From contig NZ_BAABIS010000001.1 of the NCBI RefSeq assembly GCF_039542905.1, positions 4,712,001 through 4,776,000 of the forward strand: a stretch of DNA of 64,000 bases. The letters are read 5' to 3'. Position 1 is the stretch's first letter. The number at the start of each line of letters is the position of its first letter. The notes under the pieces were generated by a model that did no database searches, was not told where the DNA came from, and saw nothing but the letters and a program-made list of their open reading frames with translations. The stretch comes from Kitasatospora terrestris. Its GTDB lineage: Bacteria > Actinomycetota > Actinomycetes > Streptomycetales > Streptomycetaceae. Made by a program: the position numbers and the translations under genes. This document shows, piece by piece, positions 51,994-60,913 of the stretch.

Positions 51994-52950
51994 GTGGACA
52001 CCACCTTCCGCGAGGTCTCGGCCGACCCGCGCACCGCCTCGGTGCCGCTCTCCCACCTGTCCCTGGAGATCGGCCACCTGTACATGGACGACTTCATGGC
52101 CGGCCCGGAGCGGCTGCGCGAGCAGTTCGCCCAGGTCAAGCCGTGGGTCGACGCCGCGCGCGCGGCCTGCCCGGTGCCCGCCGGGCGGCGGCCGCGGATC
52201 TCCACCTGCTTCCTGATCGACGACTACTTCACCCGCTTCTCCACCCCCGCCGAGGTCGTCCCGCAGATCGTCGCCGAGGCCGAGGCCTGCGGCCTGACCG
52301 TCGACTACCTGGCCCGCGAGTCCGCCTGCGCCGAGGCCGACGGCCGCCGGCCCGCCCGGCTGGTCGAGGCCCGGCTGGTGGAGTCCCCGCCGCCCGGCAC
52401 CAACGGATCCCGGCCGCCCGCCACCGCCACCGGCTGGCTCTCCAACGGCGAGCGCACCCCCGCCGACGACCTGGACGAGGCGATGGGCGCCGCCGGCGGC
52501 GGCTGGCGACCGCCCCGGGAGACCGAGGCCGGCCGCCACTCGGTCTTCCTTGACGTCGAACTCTGGGACACCAGGCACGGCGGGCGCACCTGGTCCTGCC
52601 CCTACCTGGCCGCCGTCTGGCAGCTGCTGAGGCTCGGCCTGCTGCGCGACCGCGGCCAGGAGGTGTTCCCGCCGGCGCCCCGGCCGGACACCCTCCCGGA
52701 CAGCTGGGACGCCCTGCCGCCGCTGGTCCGGCTCAACCCGGCCGCCGACCCCTTCGCCGCCTACCGGACCTTCTCCGTGCTCGCCCGGCGCTTCCTGCCG
52801 ATCGAGCACGCCGTCACCGTGCTGCTCGAACAGTGGGCGCCCGAGGAGCCGGTGCTGCACGCGCTCGCCGAGCGGGCCCGGCAGGAGGGCGTCCCGCTGC
52901 CCGACGCGCTCACCGGGCGGATCGGCTACCTCTTCCACGGGCAGCCATGA
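51994..52950 (+). CDS. SCO2522-like protein of unknown function
   Basis: A 318-residue protein from GTG 51994, with AGGAGTGAG upstream. Recognisable conserved patches: VPLSHLSLEIGHLYMDDFM, PAGRRPRISTCFLIDDYFTRF and SVFLDVELWDTR. No membrane helix and no cofactor motif. Its ATGA overlap with the next gene implies equal production of both products. Assigned to the SCO2522 family by context. Function unknown. Confidence 0.65.
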   Translation: MDTTFREVSADPRTASVPLSHLSLEIGHLYMDDFMAGPERLREQFAQVKPWVDAARAACPVPAGRRPRISTCFLIDDYFTRFSTPAEVVPQIVAEAEACGLTVDYLARESACAEADGRRPARLVEARLVESPPPGTNGSRPPATATGWLSNGERTPADDLDEAMGAAGGGWRPPRETEAGRHSVFLDVELWDTRHGGRTWSCPYLAAVWQLLRLGLLRDRGQEVFPPAPRPDTLPDSWDALPPLVRLNPAADPFAAYRTFSVLARRFLPIEHAVTVLLEQWAPEEPVLHALAERARQEGVPLPDALTGRIGYLFHGQP

Positions 52951-53912
52951 GGCCCGACCGGCCGGGCGAGGGCCCGGCGCTGCTGCTCGGCGAGGTCCGC
53001 ACCGGCCTGCTCCAGCACTCCGTGGAACTGCCCGGCGCCGCCACCGAGAAGATGCTCGGCCTGCGCCACGGCGAACGGGTCCGCTCCTCGCAGCGGCCCA
53101 ACGTCCGCGCCCAGTCGCCCGACCTGCTGACCGGCGTCGACTGCCCGCTCGCCACCACCTCGCACCGGGCCGTCCGCGGCGTCGGCACCGTGCTCTCCCA
53201 CGCCGTGCTCACCGAGGGCCGGGTGCTGCAGGCCTCGGCCCTCGCCCGGATCGCGGCCGGCGGCGACCGGCGCCGGCCCTGGGGCCACTACCTGGCCCAC
53301 CCCGGGACCGTCGAGGTGATCGGCCGGGGCGAGGCGGCCGAGCTCGCCGCCGGCCACCTCGCCGCGGCGGAGCCCGGCACCGGACTCGACCTCGGCGGGC
53401 TCACCGAACGGCTGCTCACCGAGGTGCAGCGGGAGGCCGGGCTGGACCGCCGCGCCCCGTTCCGCTCCCGCCGCACCCGGCTGCGCTGGACCGCCGTCCG
53501 CGCCGACCTGGCCGGCGAGGAGCCCGGCGGCCGGCTCACCGTCGAGGACGACACCCTGCGCACCCTGCGGCTCACCCTGGAGAGCGTCGACCCGGTGGAG
53601 GTCGCCGCCTTCTGCGAGGACCTCGCGCTGCACGACTGGCTGCTGTCCACCCTGGGCAGACTGATCGAGCGCAGCGGCCTCGGCTCCGACCCGGGGCCCG
53701 GCCCGGTGCAGCGGCTGCGCCCGGCCGTGAACCACCTGATGCACCTGTGGATGCCCGGCGCCCGGGTCGCCCGGCCGCTGGCGCCGCTCTGGGAGGGCCT
53801 GGAAACCCGTCCCGGCTTCACCCGGCAGTGGACGGCCTCCGTCCAGCGGGTCCGCGACCACTTGGCGCTGCAGGCCGTCGGCCTGACCGCGCCGACCGTA
53901 CGGGGGGACTGA
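52947..53912 (+). CDS. SCO2521-like protein of unknown function
   Basis: A 321-residue protein from ATG 52947, overlapping the previous stop (ATGA). It begins PALLLGEVRTGLLQHSVELPG; central TSHRAVRGVGTVLSHAVLTEG and C-terminal RLRPAVNHLMHLWMPGARVARPL are likely conserved. No domain that I can name. Assigned to the SCO2521 family by its place in the operon. Confidence 0.65.
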   Translation: MRPDRPGEGPALLLGEVRTGLLQHSVELPGAATEKMLGLRHGERVRSSQRPNVRAQSPDLLTGVDCPLATTSHRAVRGVGTVLSHAVLTEGRVLQASALARIAAGGDRRRPWGHYLAHPGTVEVIGRGEAAELAAGHLAAAEPGTGLDLGGLTERLLTEVQREAGLDRRAPFRSRRTRLRWTAVRADLAGEEPGGRLTVEDDTLRTLRLTLESVDPVEVAAFCEDLALHDWLLSTLGRLIERSGLGSDPGPGPVQRLRPAVNHLMHLWMPGARVARPLAPLWEGLETRPGFTRQWTASVQRVRDHLALQAVGLTAPTVRGD

Positions 53913-53964
53913 CCGGCCGGGCGACCGACCGGGGCCTCACACCACTCACGAGCTCGGGGGAGCT

Positions 53965-54885
53965 GTGGACATACGCCTCACTCCGGCCCTGCGCCGGATG
54001 CTCACCAGCGCCTTCACCGGCGCGCTCACCTTCGTGATCAGCCAGCTGGTCGCCCAGGACGTCAGCACCAGCGTCATGCTGACCACGGTGCTCGGCGCGA
54101 CCGTGTTGATCGCCGACTTCCTGGTCTCCTTCGAACGCCGGCTCGCCGCGTACGAGGGCGCGCTCAGCTCGCACACCCGCGAGGTGGAGTCGCTGGTCGA
54201 CCGCGGCTTCGCCCGGATCAACAAGGCCACCGCGCTGTACGCCCGGCTGGAGGAGTCCAAGCTGGACATCGCGGTGATCGACCGGCTGGTGCGCAGCGCC
54301 GCCCACCTCGGGGGGCAGCCGGAGATCGTGCACGCCTTCGTCCAGCGGGTGGTGGACCGGGTGGTGGCCCTGATGGAGGGCCTGCAGGCCGGCGTGGCCG
54401 GCTACGACGGCGAGGACCGGGACTGGATCCTCACCCTGGCCGACTCCACCGCGGTCTCCATCGACGCCACCAGCACCGCCGTCGACGCCGGCTTCTGGAA
54501 CTCCGAACTCGGCCTGCGCTACCTGGCCGCGCAGCGCGAGGCGATCGCCCGCGGGGTGAAGGTCCGCCGGGTGTTCATCCTGGACGACCCCAGCCCCGAG
54601 GACCTGGAGGAGGCCCGCCAGGTCGGCCGGGCGCAGGCCGCGCTCAACGTCGCCGTGCGGATCGTCGCCACCCGCGACCTGCCGCACGCCGCCCGGCTCG
54701 GCCCGATGATGGACTTCATCGTCTTCGACCAGGCGGTCAGCTACGAGGTGACGCCCGGTCTGCCCGTCGAGTCGCTCGGACCGGCGATGATCGCCGGCAT
54801 CCAGGTGGTGGCCAGCCCCGACCGGGTGTCCCGCCGGATGCAGCGGTTCAACGACCTCTGGAACGCCTCCGAGCCCATCGAATAG
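53965..54885 (+). CDS. Membrane-anchored protein closing the operon
   Basis: A 306-residue protein from GTG 53965 with GGGGGAG upstream. Two adjacent hydrophobic segments (~15-30 and ~37-52: SAFTGALTFVISQLV; SVMLTTVLGATVLIADFLV) anchor it, followed by a long helical region and a C-terminal Rossmann/PLD-like alpha-beta domain (GVKVRRVFILDD, VAVRIVATRDLP, MMDFIVFDQAVSYEV). No HxK catalytic motif of phospholipase D is present. It could be the membrane partner of the ParA-like ATPase (inference). Confidence 0.65.
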   Translation: MDIRLTPALRRMLTSAFTGALTFVISQLVAQDVSTSVMLTTVLGATVLIADFLVSFERRLAAYEGALSSHTREVESLVDRGFARINKATALYARLEESKLDIAVIDRLVRSAAHLGGQPEIVHAFVQRVVDRVVALMEGLQAGVAGYDGEDRDWILTLADSTAVSIDATSTAVDAGFWNSELGLRYLAAQREAIARGVKVRRVFILDDPSPEDLEEARQVGRAQAALNVAVRIVATRDLPHAARLGPMMDFIVFDQAVSYEVTPGLPVESLGPAMIAGIQVVASPDRVSRRMQRFNDLWNASEPIE

Positions 54886-54941
54886 CCCACCCCGTAGACT
54901 GCGACCGCCCCTTACCAGCCGTGATCGGGAGAACAACCGCC

Positions 54942-56225
54942 ATGACCCAGAGCGCCGTCGAGAGCACCGCCGATGTGATCGTGGTCGGCGCCGGTCCGGC
55001 CGGTGCGACCACCGCCTACTACCTCGCCCAGGCCGGGCTCGACGTCCTCCTGCTGGAGAAGACCGAGTTCCCCCGGGAGAAGGTCTGCGGCGACGGCCTC
55101 ACCCCGCGTGCCACCAAGCAGCTGATCGACATGGGCATCGACGTCTCGGTGGAGAACGGCTGGCTGCACAACAAGGGCCTGCGGATCATCGGCGGCGGCG
55201 TCCGGCTGGAACTCGACTGGCCCGAGCTGGCCGAGTTCCCCAGCTACGGCCTGGTCCGCAAGCGCGCCGACTTCGACGAGATGCTGGCCCGACAGGCCGT
55301 CAAGGCCGGCGCCCGCCTGGTCGAGCAGTGCAACGTGACCGGCCCGGTGCTGGACGACCGCACCGGCCGGATCACCGGCGTCACCGCCAAGCTGGGCGAG
55401 GACAAGCGCGAAGTCTCCTACTCCGCCCCGCTGGTGGTCGCCGCCGACGGCAACTCCACCCGGCTCTCGCTCGCCATGGGCCTGCACCGGATCGAGTCCC
55501 GCCCGATGGGCGTCGCCTACCGCACCTACTTCACCTCGCCGCGCAGCGAGGACCAGTACCTGGAGTCCTGGCTGGAGCTGTGGGACACCCGCGGCGGCGA
55601 GAAGAAGCTCCTGCCCGGCTACGGCTGGATCTTCCCGATGGGCGACGGCACCTCCAACGTCGGCCTCGGCATCCTCAACTCCTCGCCCGCCTTCGGCGAC
55701 CTCAACTGGCGCGAGGTGCTCAAGAGCTGGTGCGCCTCGATGCCCGAGGAGTGGGGCTACACCCCCGAGAACATGACCGACCCGATCCGCGGCGCCGCGC
55801 TGCCGATGGCCTTCAACCGCAAGCCGCACTACACCCGCGGCCTGCTGCTGGTCGGCGACGCCGGCGGCATGGTCAACCCGTTCAACGGCGAGGGCATCGC
55901 GTACGCCATGGAGTCCGGGAGGATCGCCGCCGGCGTCATCGTCCAGGCCCTGGCCCGGATCACCGACACCGGCCGGGAGAAGGCGCTCGCCAACTACCCG
56001 CAGGTGCTCAAGGAGACCTACGGCGGCTACTACACGCTCGGCCGGGCCTTCGTGAAGCTGATCGGCAACGACAAGGTGATGCGGGCCGCCGCCGAACGCG
56101 GCCTCACGCACCCGCTGCTGATGAAGTTCACCCTCAAGCTGCTCGCCAACCTGACCGACCCGCAGGGCGGCGACGCGATGGACCGCGTCATCAACGGCCT
56201 CACCAAGATCGCCCCGCGCGCCTGA
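54942..56225 (+). CDS. Geranylgeranyl reductase family / MenJ-like menaquinone reductase
   Basis: A 427-residue FAD-dependent reductase from ATG 54942, with GGGAG upstream. The dinucleotide-binding motif is DVIVVGAGPAGATTAYYLA (~14-32), and LLVGDAGGMVNPFNGEGIAYAMESG near residue 310 is the FAD-contacting motif (split: LLVGDAGGMV; NGEGIAYAME). Family members saturate double bonds of isoprenoid chains. Next to menaquinone and Complex I genes it most likely partly reduces the menaquinone side chain, as MenJ does in mycobacteria. Its 3' end overlaps the convergent GNAT gene by 26 bp. Confidence 0.88.
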   Translation: MTQSAVESTADVIVVGAGPAGATTAYYLAQAGLDVLLLEKTEFPREKVCGDGLTPRATKQLIDMGIDVSVENGWLHNKGLRIIGGGVRLELDWPELAEFPSYGLVRKRADFDEMLARQAVKAGARLVEQCNVTGPVLDDRTGRITGVTAKLGEDKREVSYSAPLVVAADGNSTRLSLAMGLHRIESRPMGVAYRTYFTSPRSEDQYLESWLELWDTRGGEKKLLPGYGWIFPMGDGTSNVGLGILNSSPAFGDLNWREVLKSWCASMPEEWGYTPENMTDPIRGAALPMAFNRKPHYTRGLLLVGDAGGMVNPFNGEGIAYAMESGRIAAGVIVQALARITDTGREKALANYPQVLKETYGGYYTLGRAFVKLIGNDKVMRAAAERGLTHPLLMKFTLKLLANLTDPQGGDAMDRVINGLTKIAPRA

Positions 56226-56700
56226 GCTCCCAGCGGACCTCGCCGTCGAGTTCGCGGTCGGTGGGCAGCAGTCCGGCCGCGCGGGCGACCGCGGCGGAGG
56301 CCGCGTGGCCGGGGTGGACGTGTGCCACGACGGTTGGCCCGGGCAGCGCGGCGACCAGCGCGCGGACGGCCTCGACGGCGTAGCCGCGGCCCTGCCACGG
56401 CGTGCCGACCACCCAGGCGACCTCGGCCTCCCCGGCCCGTACGGTGGCCTGGACGTAGCCGCACAGGCGGCCGTCCGCCCGGAGCACCCAGTTGAACCAG
56501 GCCTCCGCCGGGTCCGGCGAGCCCGCGGTCTGGCGCTCGTAGCGCGCCCGCAGCTGCTCGGCGCTCGGCGGCTCGCCGCCGGTGAAGGCGTACAGCGCCG
56601 GGTCGGCGAGCACCCCGGCCATCTCCTCGGCGTGCTCGACCCGCAGCGGCACCAGGTCGAGCCGGGCGGTGGGCGGTACCTCCGGGGTGCTTCGGGTCAT
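56200..56700 (-). CDS. GNAT family N-acetyltransferase
   Basis: A 166-residue acetyltransferase of the RimJ/RimL-like group from ATG 56700. Landmarks: FNWVLRADGRLCGYVQATV, EVAWVVGTPWQGRGYAVEAV (acetyl-CoA loop) and VVAHVHPGHAASAAVARAAGL. Target unknown. The last 26 bp overlap the reductase gene on the other strand. Confidence 0.88.
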   Translation of the reverse strand: MTRSTPEVPPTARLDLVPLRVEHAEEMAGVLADPALYAFTGGEPPSAEQLRARYERQTAGSPDPAEAWFNWVLRADGRLCGYVQATVRAGEAEVAWVVGTPWQGRGYAVEAVRALVAALPGPTVVAHVHPGHAASAAVARAAGLLPTDRELDGEVRWELRRAGRSW

Positions 56701-56707
56701 GCCGCCA

Positions 56708-57436
56708 TCATCGCGGGTTGCCGTTCGCGTCGGTGTCCAGGGTCTGGGTGTTGAACTTGATCTGCCAGACCAGCACGCTGCCGTCGGGGTTCTCGCAGAC
56801 CACCGCGCCGTCCTGCCAGACGCCGTTCCCGGCGTAGTGCTCGCCGGGCGGGTCGCCCTGGTTCTGGTGGACGTCGTGCACGCCGAGGCCGACGTCGAAG
56901 GACTGGCCGAAGACGTAGAGCCGGGTCGCGGCGTGCAGGTGCGGCTCCAGCACGTCGAGGGCGTTGTCGCCGTCGCTGGACACCCAGGGGAACAGCCGGA
57001 ACGCGGAGCGCCGCCCCAGCCGGCCGGCCAGCCGGTCGGCGAGGTTCGGCCGGAACACCGGGTCGCCGGGCGCCGGGCGCCGCCAGAGCAGGCCCAGCCT
57101 GCGCAGTAACTCCTTGAGCCGGTCCAGCCAGCCGGGGGCGCGCAGCATCGGGCTGCGGACGTAGTCCAGCGCGCCGGAGTACGGGTCGGAGGAGAGGAAG
57201 TGGAATCCGTCGCCGAGGGCCCGGACGGCGGCGATGTCGATCGTCCGCAGGTCGTCCACCATCCGGTAGGAGACCCCGACGCTGCTCGGCGCGTCCACGT
57301 CGAGCGCGGCCTGGTAGGTGCCCTGCGGCGTGCTCAGGGCGAGGTGGCCGTGGTACCAGTGCCCGAAGTCGTGACTCGGGTCCCGGCTGAACGACTGGAA
57401 GGTACCGATGGCCACGCCGTAGCGGGGGAGAGGCAT
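56708..57436 (-). CDS. DUF2278 (YukJ-like) protein
   Basis: A 242-residue protein from ATG 57436. The N-terminus (LPRYGVAIGTFQSFSRDPSHDFGHWYHGHL) and the C-terminal half (GDNALDVLEPHLHAATRLYVFG, VHDVHQNQGDPP, VCENPDGSVLVWQIKFNTQ) match the DUF2278/YukJ family. Several conserved His, Asp and Asn residues suggest metal or phosphate binding. Function unknown. It ends 7 nt before the GNAT start and probably shares its transcript. Confidence 0.8.
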   Translation of the reverse strand: MPLPRYGVAIGTFQSFSRDPSHDFGHWYHGHLALSTPQGTYQAALDVDAPSSVGVSYRMVDDLRTIDIAAVRALGDGFHFLSSDPYSGALDYVRSPMLRAPGWLDRLKELLRRLGLLWRRPAPGDPVFRPNLADRLAGRLGRRSAFRLFPWVSSDGDNALDVLEPHLHAATRLYVFGQSFDVGLGVHDVHQNQGDPPGEHYAGNGVWQDGAVVCENPDGSVLVWQIKFNTQTLDTDANGNPR

Positions 57437-57718
57437 GCCTCAAGTCTGAGCGCCTCCCGCGGGCCCAGCATGCCGAGCCCTCTCGTGAGCTTGTGAACGA
57501 AGGGTCAAGCGGCTGACATCCGGGGTCCACCTGGCGGGTGAGACCCCTTATCACGTCAACCTGATCATGAAGAAATTTGCCTCGGTCGCCCTGGGGTTGA
57601 TATGCGCCCGAGCCTCTGACCAGTCGCTTCACACTTGAATGCGACAGATTGTGTCCGTTCGCCTGCTTTGCGTTGACCGATTGGGACTTGGCGCGCTTTG
57701 CGGCCGTCTGTCGGGTGG

Positions 57719-57763
57719 CGCAGATCACAAAGATCGTCGGGAACTGCGTGTCGCAGATCACAA
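57719..57763 (+). repeat. Direct repeats upstream of nuoA
   Basis: CGCAGATCACAA occurs at 57719-57730 and 57752-57763, start to start 33 nt (about three helical turns), just upstream of the likely -10. Candidate activator sites. Confidence 0.6.
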
Positions 57764-57796
57764 GCCGACGGGCATAGGATGCGCTCGATCCGGGCT

Positions 57797-57814
57797 TTGT
57801 GAACTGCCTCACAT
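57797..57814 (+). promoter_or_regulatory. Probable Rex operator upstream of nuoA
   Basis: TTGTGAA-CTGC-CTCACAT matches the Rex consensus TTGTGAA-N4-TTCACAA except at two positions in the right half. It lies 99 nt before nuoA, just downstream of a possible -10 at 57775-57780, where Rex binding would block transcription. Rex senses NADH/NAD+ and controls respiratory genes in S. coelicolor. Confidence 0.65.
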
Positions 57815-57912
57815 GGGGGTGGATCTCACGGAGTGGATCACGGGATCACCCCACGGTGACCCGTCGGTTCCGATCTGCAGTCAAGGACGACTGGACGGAG
57901 GGAGCGGGGGCT

Positions 57913-58272
57913 ATGAATGCCTACGCGCCGATCCTCGTACTCGGTGCCATCGCGGCGGCGTTCGCGGTCGGCTCCGTCGTGATGGCCTCGCTCACCGGCC
58001 CGAAGCGCTACAACCGGGCCAAGTTGGAGGCGTACGAGTGCGGCATCGAGCCGACCCCGCAGCCCATGGGCGGCGGTCGGTTCCCGATCAAGTACTACCT
58101 GACGGCGATGCTCTTCATCGTCTTCGACATCGAGATCGTCTTCCTCTACCCGTGGGCGGTCAGCTTCGACGCCCTGGGGATCTTCGGGCTGGTCGAGATG
58201 CTCCTGTTCATCGCCACCGTGTTCGTCGCGTACGCCTATGTCTGGCGTCGCGGCGGTCTGGAGTGGGACTGA
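57913..58272 (+). CDS. nuoA: NADH-quinone oxidoreductase subunit A
   Basis: A 119-residue membrane subunit of Complex I from ATG 57913. Three helices, with the conserved KLEAYECGIEP and FPIKYYLTAMLFIVFDIEIVFLYPWAV (split: RFPIKYYLTAMLF; DIEIVFLYPW) motifs of NuoA. First gene of the nuo operon; nuoB starts 60 nt downstream. Confidence 0.97.
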   Translation: MNAYAPILVLGAIAAAFAVGSVVMASLTGPKRYNRAKLEAYECGIEPTPQPMGGGRFPIKYYLTAMLFIVFDIEIVFLYPWAVSFDALGIFGLVEMLLFIATVFVAYAYVWRRGGLEWD

Positions 58273-58332
58273 ATCCTGACCTTGTGAACGGGCGGACAAG
58301 CCACCGGACTTGAGGGTATTGAGAGGGAACGG

Positions 58333-58887
58333 ATGGGAATCGAGGAGAAGCTGCCGAGCGGCTTTCTGCTCACCAGCGTGGAGGCTGCCGCAGGGTGGGT
58401 GCGGAAGGCGTCGCTCTTCCCCGCCACCTTCGGCCTGGCCTGCTGCGCGATCGAGATGATGACCACCGGCGCGGGCCGCTACGACCTGGCCCGCTTCGGC
58501 ATGGAGGTGTTCCGCGGTTCGCCGCGGCAGGCCGACCTGATGATCGTGGCGGGCCGGGTGAGCCAGAAGATGGCGCCGGTGCTGCGACAGGTCTACGACC
58601 AGATGGCCAATCCGAAGTGGGTCATCTCGATGGGCGTGTGCGCCTCCTCCGGCGGCATGTTCAACAACTACGCGATCGTCCAGGGCGTCGACCACATCGT
58701 CCCCGTGGACATCTACCTGCCGGGCTGCCCGCCCCGCCCGGAGATGCTGATGGACGCCATCATCAAGCTGCACGAGAAGATCCAGCACGAGAAGCTCGGC
58801 GTGAACAAGCGCCGCGCCGAGGAGCTCGCCGAGGAGCTCGCGCTGCGGGCCACCCCGACCAGCGAGATGCGGGGGCTGCTGCGATGA
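58333..58887 (+). CDS. nuoB: NADH-quinone oxidoreductase subunit B
   Basis: A 184-residue subunit that carries the terminal N2 4Fe-4S cluster: Cys37 and Cys38 (GLACCAIEM), Cys103 (GVCASSGGMFNN) and Cys132 (PGCPPRPE). It passes electrons to the quinone in the interface formed with NuoD. ATG 58333 has GAGAGGGA upstream. Its stop overlaps the nuoC start (ATGA). Confidence 0.97.
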   Translation: MGIEEKLPSGFLLTSVEAAAGWVRKASLFPATFGLACCAIEMMTTGAGRYDLARFGMEVFRGSPRQADLMIVAGRVSQKMAPVLRQVYDQMANPKWVISMGVCASSGGMFNNYAIVQGVDHIVPVDIYLPGCPPRPEMLMDAIIKLHEKIQHEKLGVNKRRAEELAEELALRATPTSEMRGLLR

Positions 58888-59588
58888 GCGAGGAGCCCCA
58901 GGTCCCCGCGACCCGGAAAGAGATCCCGATCGAGGTGGTCGGCAAGCGCCAGGGCATGTTCGGCGCGCAGGGCACCGGCGACACCTCCGGCTTCGGCGGC
59001 CTGCAGGCCCCGATCGCCCTGCCCGGCGCCTCCTCCCGCCCCTACGGCGGCTGGTTCGACGAGGTGGCCGACGAGCTGGAGGGCGCGCTCGAGGAGCAGG
59101 GCCTCGACGTCTCCGACGTGATCGAGAAGACCGTCGTCGACCGGGACGAGCTGACCTTCCACATCGCCCGCGAGCACCTGCTGCGGACCGCCCGCACGCT
59201 GCGCGACGACCCGGCGCTCCGCTTCGAGCTGTGCCTCGGCGTGAGCGGCGTGCACTACCCGCACGACAAGGGCCGCGAGCTGCACGCCGTCTACCACCTG
59301 CGCTCGATCACCCACGGCCGGCTGATCCGGCTGGAGGTCACCGCGCCCGACGCGGACCCGACGGTCCCGTCGGTGGTGTCGGTCTACCCGACCAACGACT
59401 GGCACGAGCGGGAGACCTACGACTTCTTCGGGCTGGTCTTCGAGGGCCACCCCGCGCTGACCCGGATCATGATGCCGGACGACTGGCTGGGCCACCCGCA
59501 GCGCAAGGACTACCCGCTCGGCGGCATCCCCGTCGAGTACAAGGGCGCCCAGATCCCGGCTCCCGACCAGCGGAGGTCGTACACCTGA
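58884..59588 (+). CDS. nuoC: NADH-quinone oxidoreductase subunit C
   Basis: A 234-residue peripheral-arm subunit from ATG 58884, overlapping nuoB. An actinobacterial N-terminal extension (~1-60, RQGMFGAQGTGDTSGFGGL) precedes the 30-kDa-subunit domain with VVSVYPTNDWHERETYDFFGLVFEGHP (split: VVSVYPTNDWHERE; YDFFGLVFEGHP) and DYPLGGIPVEYKG. It holds NuoD in place. Its stop shares the A of the nuoD start (TGATG). Confidence 0.96.
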   Translation: MSEEPQVPATRKEIPIEVVGKRQGMFGAQGTGDTSGFGGLQAPIALPGASSRPYGGWFDEVADELEGALEEQGLDVSDVIEKTVVDRDELTFHIAREHLLRTARTLRDDPALRFELCLGVSGVHYPHDKGRELHAVYHLRSITHGRLIRLEVTAPDADPTVPSVVSVYPTNDWHERETYDFFGLVFEGHPALTRIMMPDDWLGHPQRKDYPLGGIPVEYKGAQIPAPDQRRSYT

Positions 59589-60913
59589 TGAGCGTTCACC
59601 ACGAAGCAGGCTCGCGGGAGACCACCGAGGGGCGGGTCTTCACCGTCACCGGTGGCGACTGGGGCGAGGTCGCCGAGGCGGTGGCCCGCGCGGACGACGA
59701 GCGGATCATCGTCAACATGGGCCCGCAGCACCCGTCCACCCACGGCGTGCTGCGGCTGATCCTGGAGATCGACGGCGAGACGGTGACCGAGGCCCGCTGC
59801 GGCATCGGCTACCTGCACACCGGCATCGAGAAGAACATGGAGTACCGGACCTGGGTCCAGGGCACCACGTTCGTGACGCGGATGGACTACCTGACGCCGC
59901 TCTACAACGAGACGGCGTACTGCCTGGCGGTCGAGAAGCTGCTCGGCATCACCGACGACGTGCCCGAGCGGGCCTCGGTGATCCGGGTGCTGATGATGGA
60001 GCTCAACCGGATCTCCTCGCACCTGGTGGCGCTGGCCACCGGCGGCATGGAGATCGGCTCCACCACCCTGATGATCTACGGCTTCCGCGACCGCGAAGTC
60101 ATCCTGGACATCTTCGAGCTGGTCACCGGCCTGCGGATGAACCACGCGTACGTCCGCCCCGGCGGACTCGCCCAGGACCTGCCGCCCGGCGCCGTCGACC
60201 AGATCCGCGAGGGCATCAAGCTGCTCCGCTCCCGGATGCACGAGTACGACAAGCTCGCCACCGACAACCCGGTGTTCAAGGCCCGCCTGGTCGACGTCGG
60301 CCACCTGGACCTGCCCGGCTGCCTGGCGCTCGGCGCCACCGGCCCGATCCTGCGCTCCACCGGCCTGCCGCACGACCTGCGCAAGACCGACCCGTACTGC
60401 GGGTACGAGAACTACGACTTCGAGGTCGCGGTCGCCGACACCTGCGACTCCTACGGGCGGTTCCTGATCCGCCTGGAGGAGATGAAGCAGTCGCTGCGGA
60501 TCGCCGAGCAGTGCCTGGACCGGCTGAAGCCCGGCCCGGTCATGGTCGCCGACAAGAAGATCGCCTGGCCGGCCCAACTGGCCGTCGGACCGGACGGGAT
60601 GGGCAACTCGCTCGACCACATCCGGAAGATCATGGGCACCTCGATGGAGGCCCTGATCCACCACTTCAAGCTGGTCACCGAGGGCTTCCGGGTCCCGGTC
60701 GGACAGGCGTACGCGGCGGTCGAGTCGCCCAAGGGCGAGCTCGGGGTGCACGTGGTCAGCGACGGCGGCACGCGGCCCTACCGCGTCCACTTCCGCGACC
60801 CCTCGTTCACCAACCTGCAGACGATGGCGGCGATGTGCGAGGGCGGCCAGGTCGCCGACGTCATCGTCGCGGTGGCCGGGATCGACCCGGTGATGGGAGG
60901 CGTGGACCGGTGA
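59588..60913 (+). CDS. nuoD: NADH-quinone oxidoreductase subunit D
   Basis: A 441-residue quinone-binding subunit from ATG 59588. Conserved NMGPQHPSTHGVLRL (with the quinone-contacting His), GYLHTGIEKNMEYRTW, MELNRISSHL and, at the C-terminus, DPVMGGVDR. It couples electron transfer from N2 to quinone. Overlaps nuoE by GTGA. Confidence 0.97.
   Translation: MSVHHEAGSRETTEGRVFTVTGGDWGEVAEAVARADDERIIVNMGPQHPSTHGVLRLILEIDGETVTEARCGIGYLHTGIEKNMEYRTWVQGTTFVTRMDYLTPLYNETAYCLAVEKLLGITDDVPERASVIRVLMMELNRISSHLVALATGGMEIGSTTLMIYGFRDREVILDIFELVTGLRMNHAYVRPGGLAQDLPPGAVDQIREGIKLLRSRMHEYDKLATDNPVFKARLVDVGHLDLPGCLALGATGPILRSTGLPHDLRKTDPYCGYENYDFEVAVADTCDSYGRFLIRLEEMKQSLRIAEQCLDRLKPGPVMVADKKIAWPAQLAVGPDGMGNSLDHIRKIMGTSMEALIHHFKLVTEGFRVPVGQAYAAVESPKGELGVHVVSDGGTRPYRVHFRDPSFTNLQTMAAMCEGGQVADVIVAVAGIDPVMGGVDR

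Larger units (their letters stand above)
57437..57912 (+). promoter_or_regulatory. nuo operon upstream regulatory region
   Basis: 476 nt between the DUF2278 gene and nuoA. It holds an A/T-richer stretch at 57550-57670, a TAGGAT element (57775-57780) that may be the -10, a Rex-type operator (57797-57814), a pair of 12-nt direct repeats (57719-57730 and 57752-57763) and GGAGGGAG before nuoA. Frames crossing it start without ribosome-binding sites and are not called. Confidence 0.6.
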
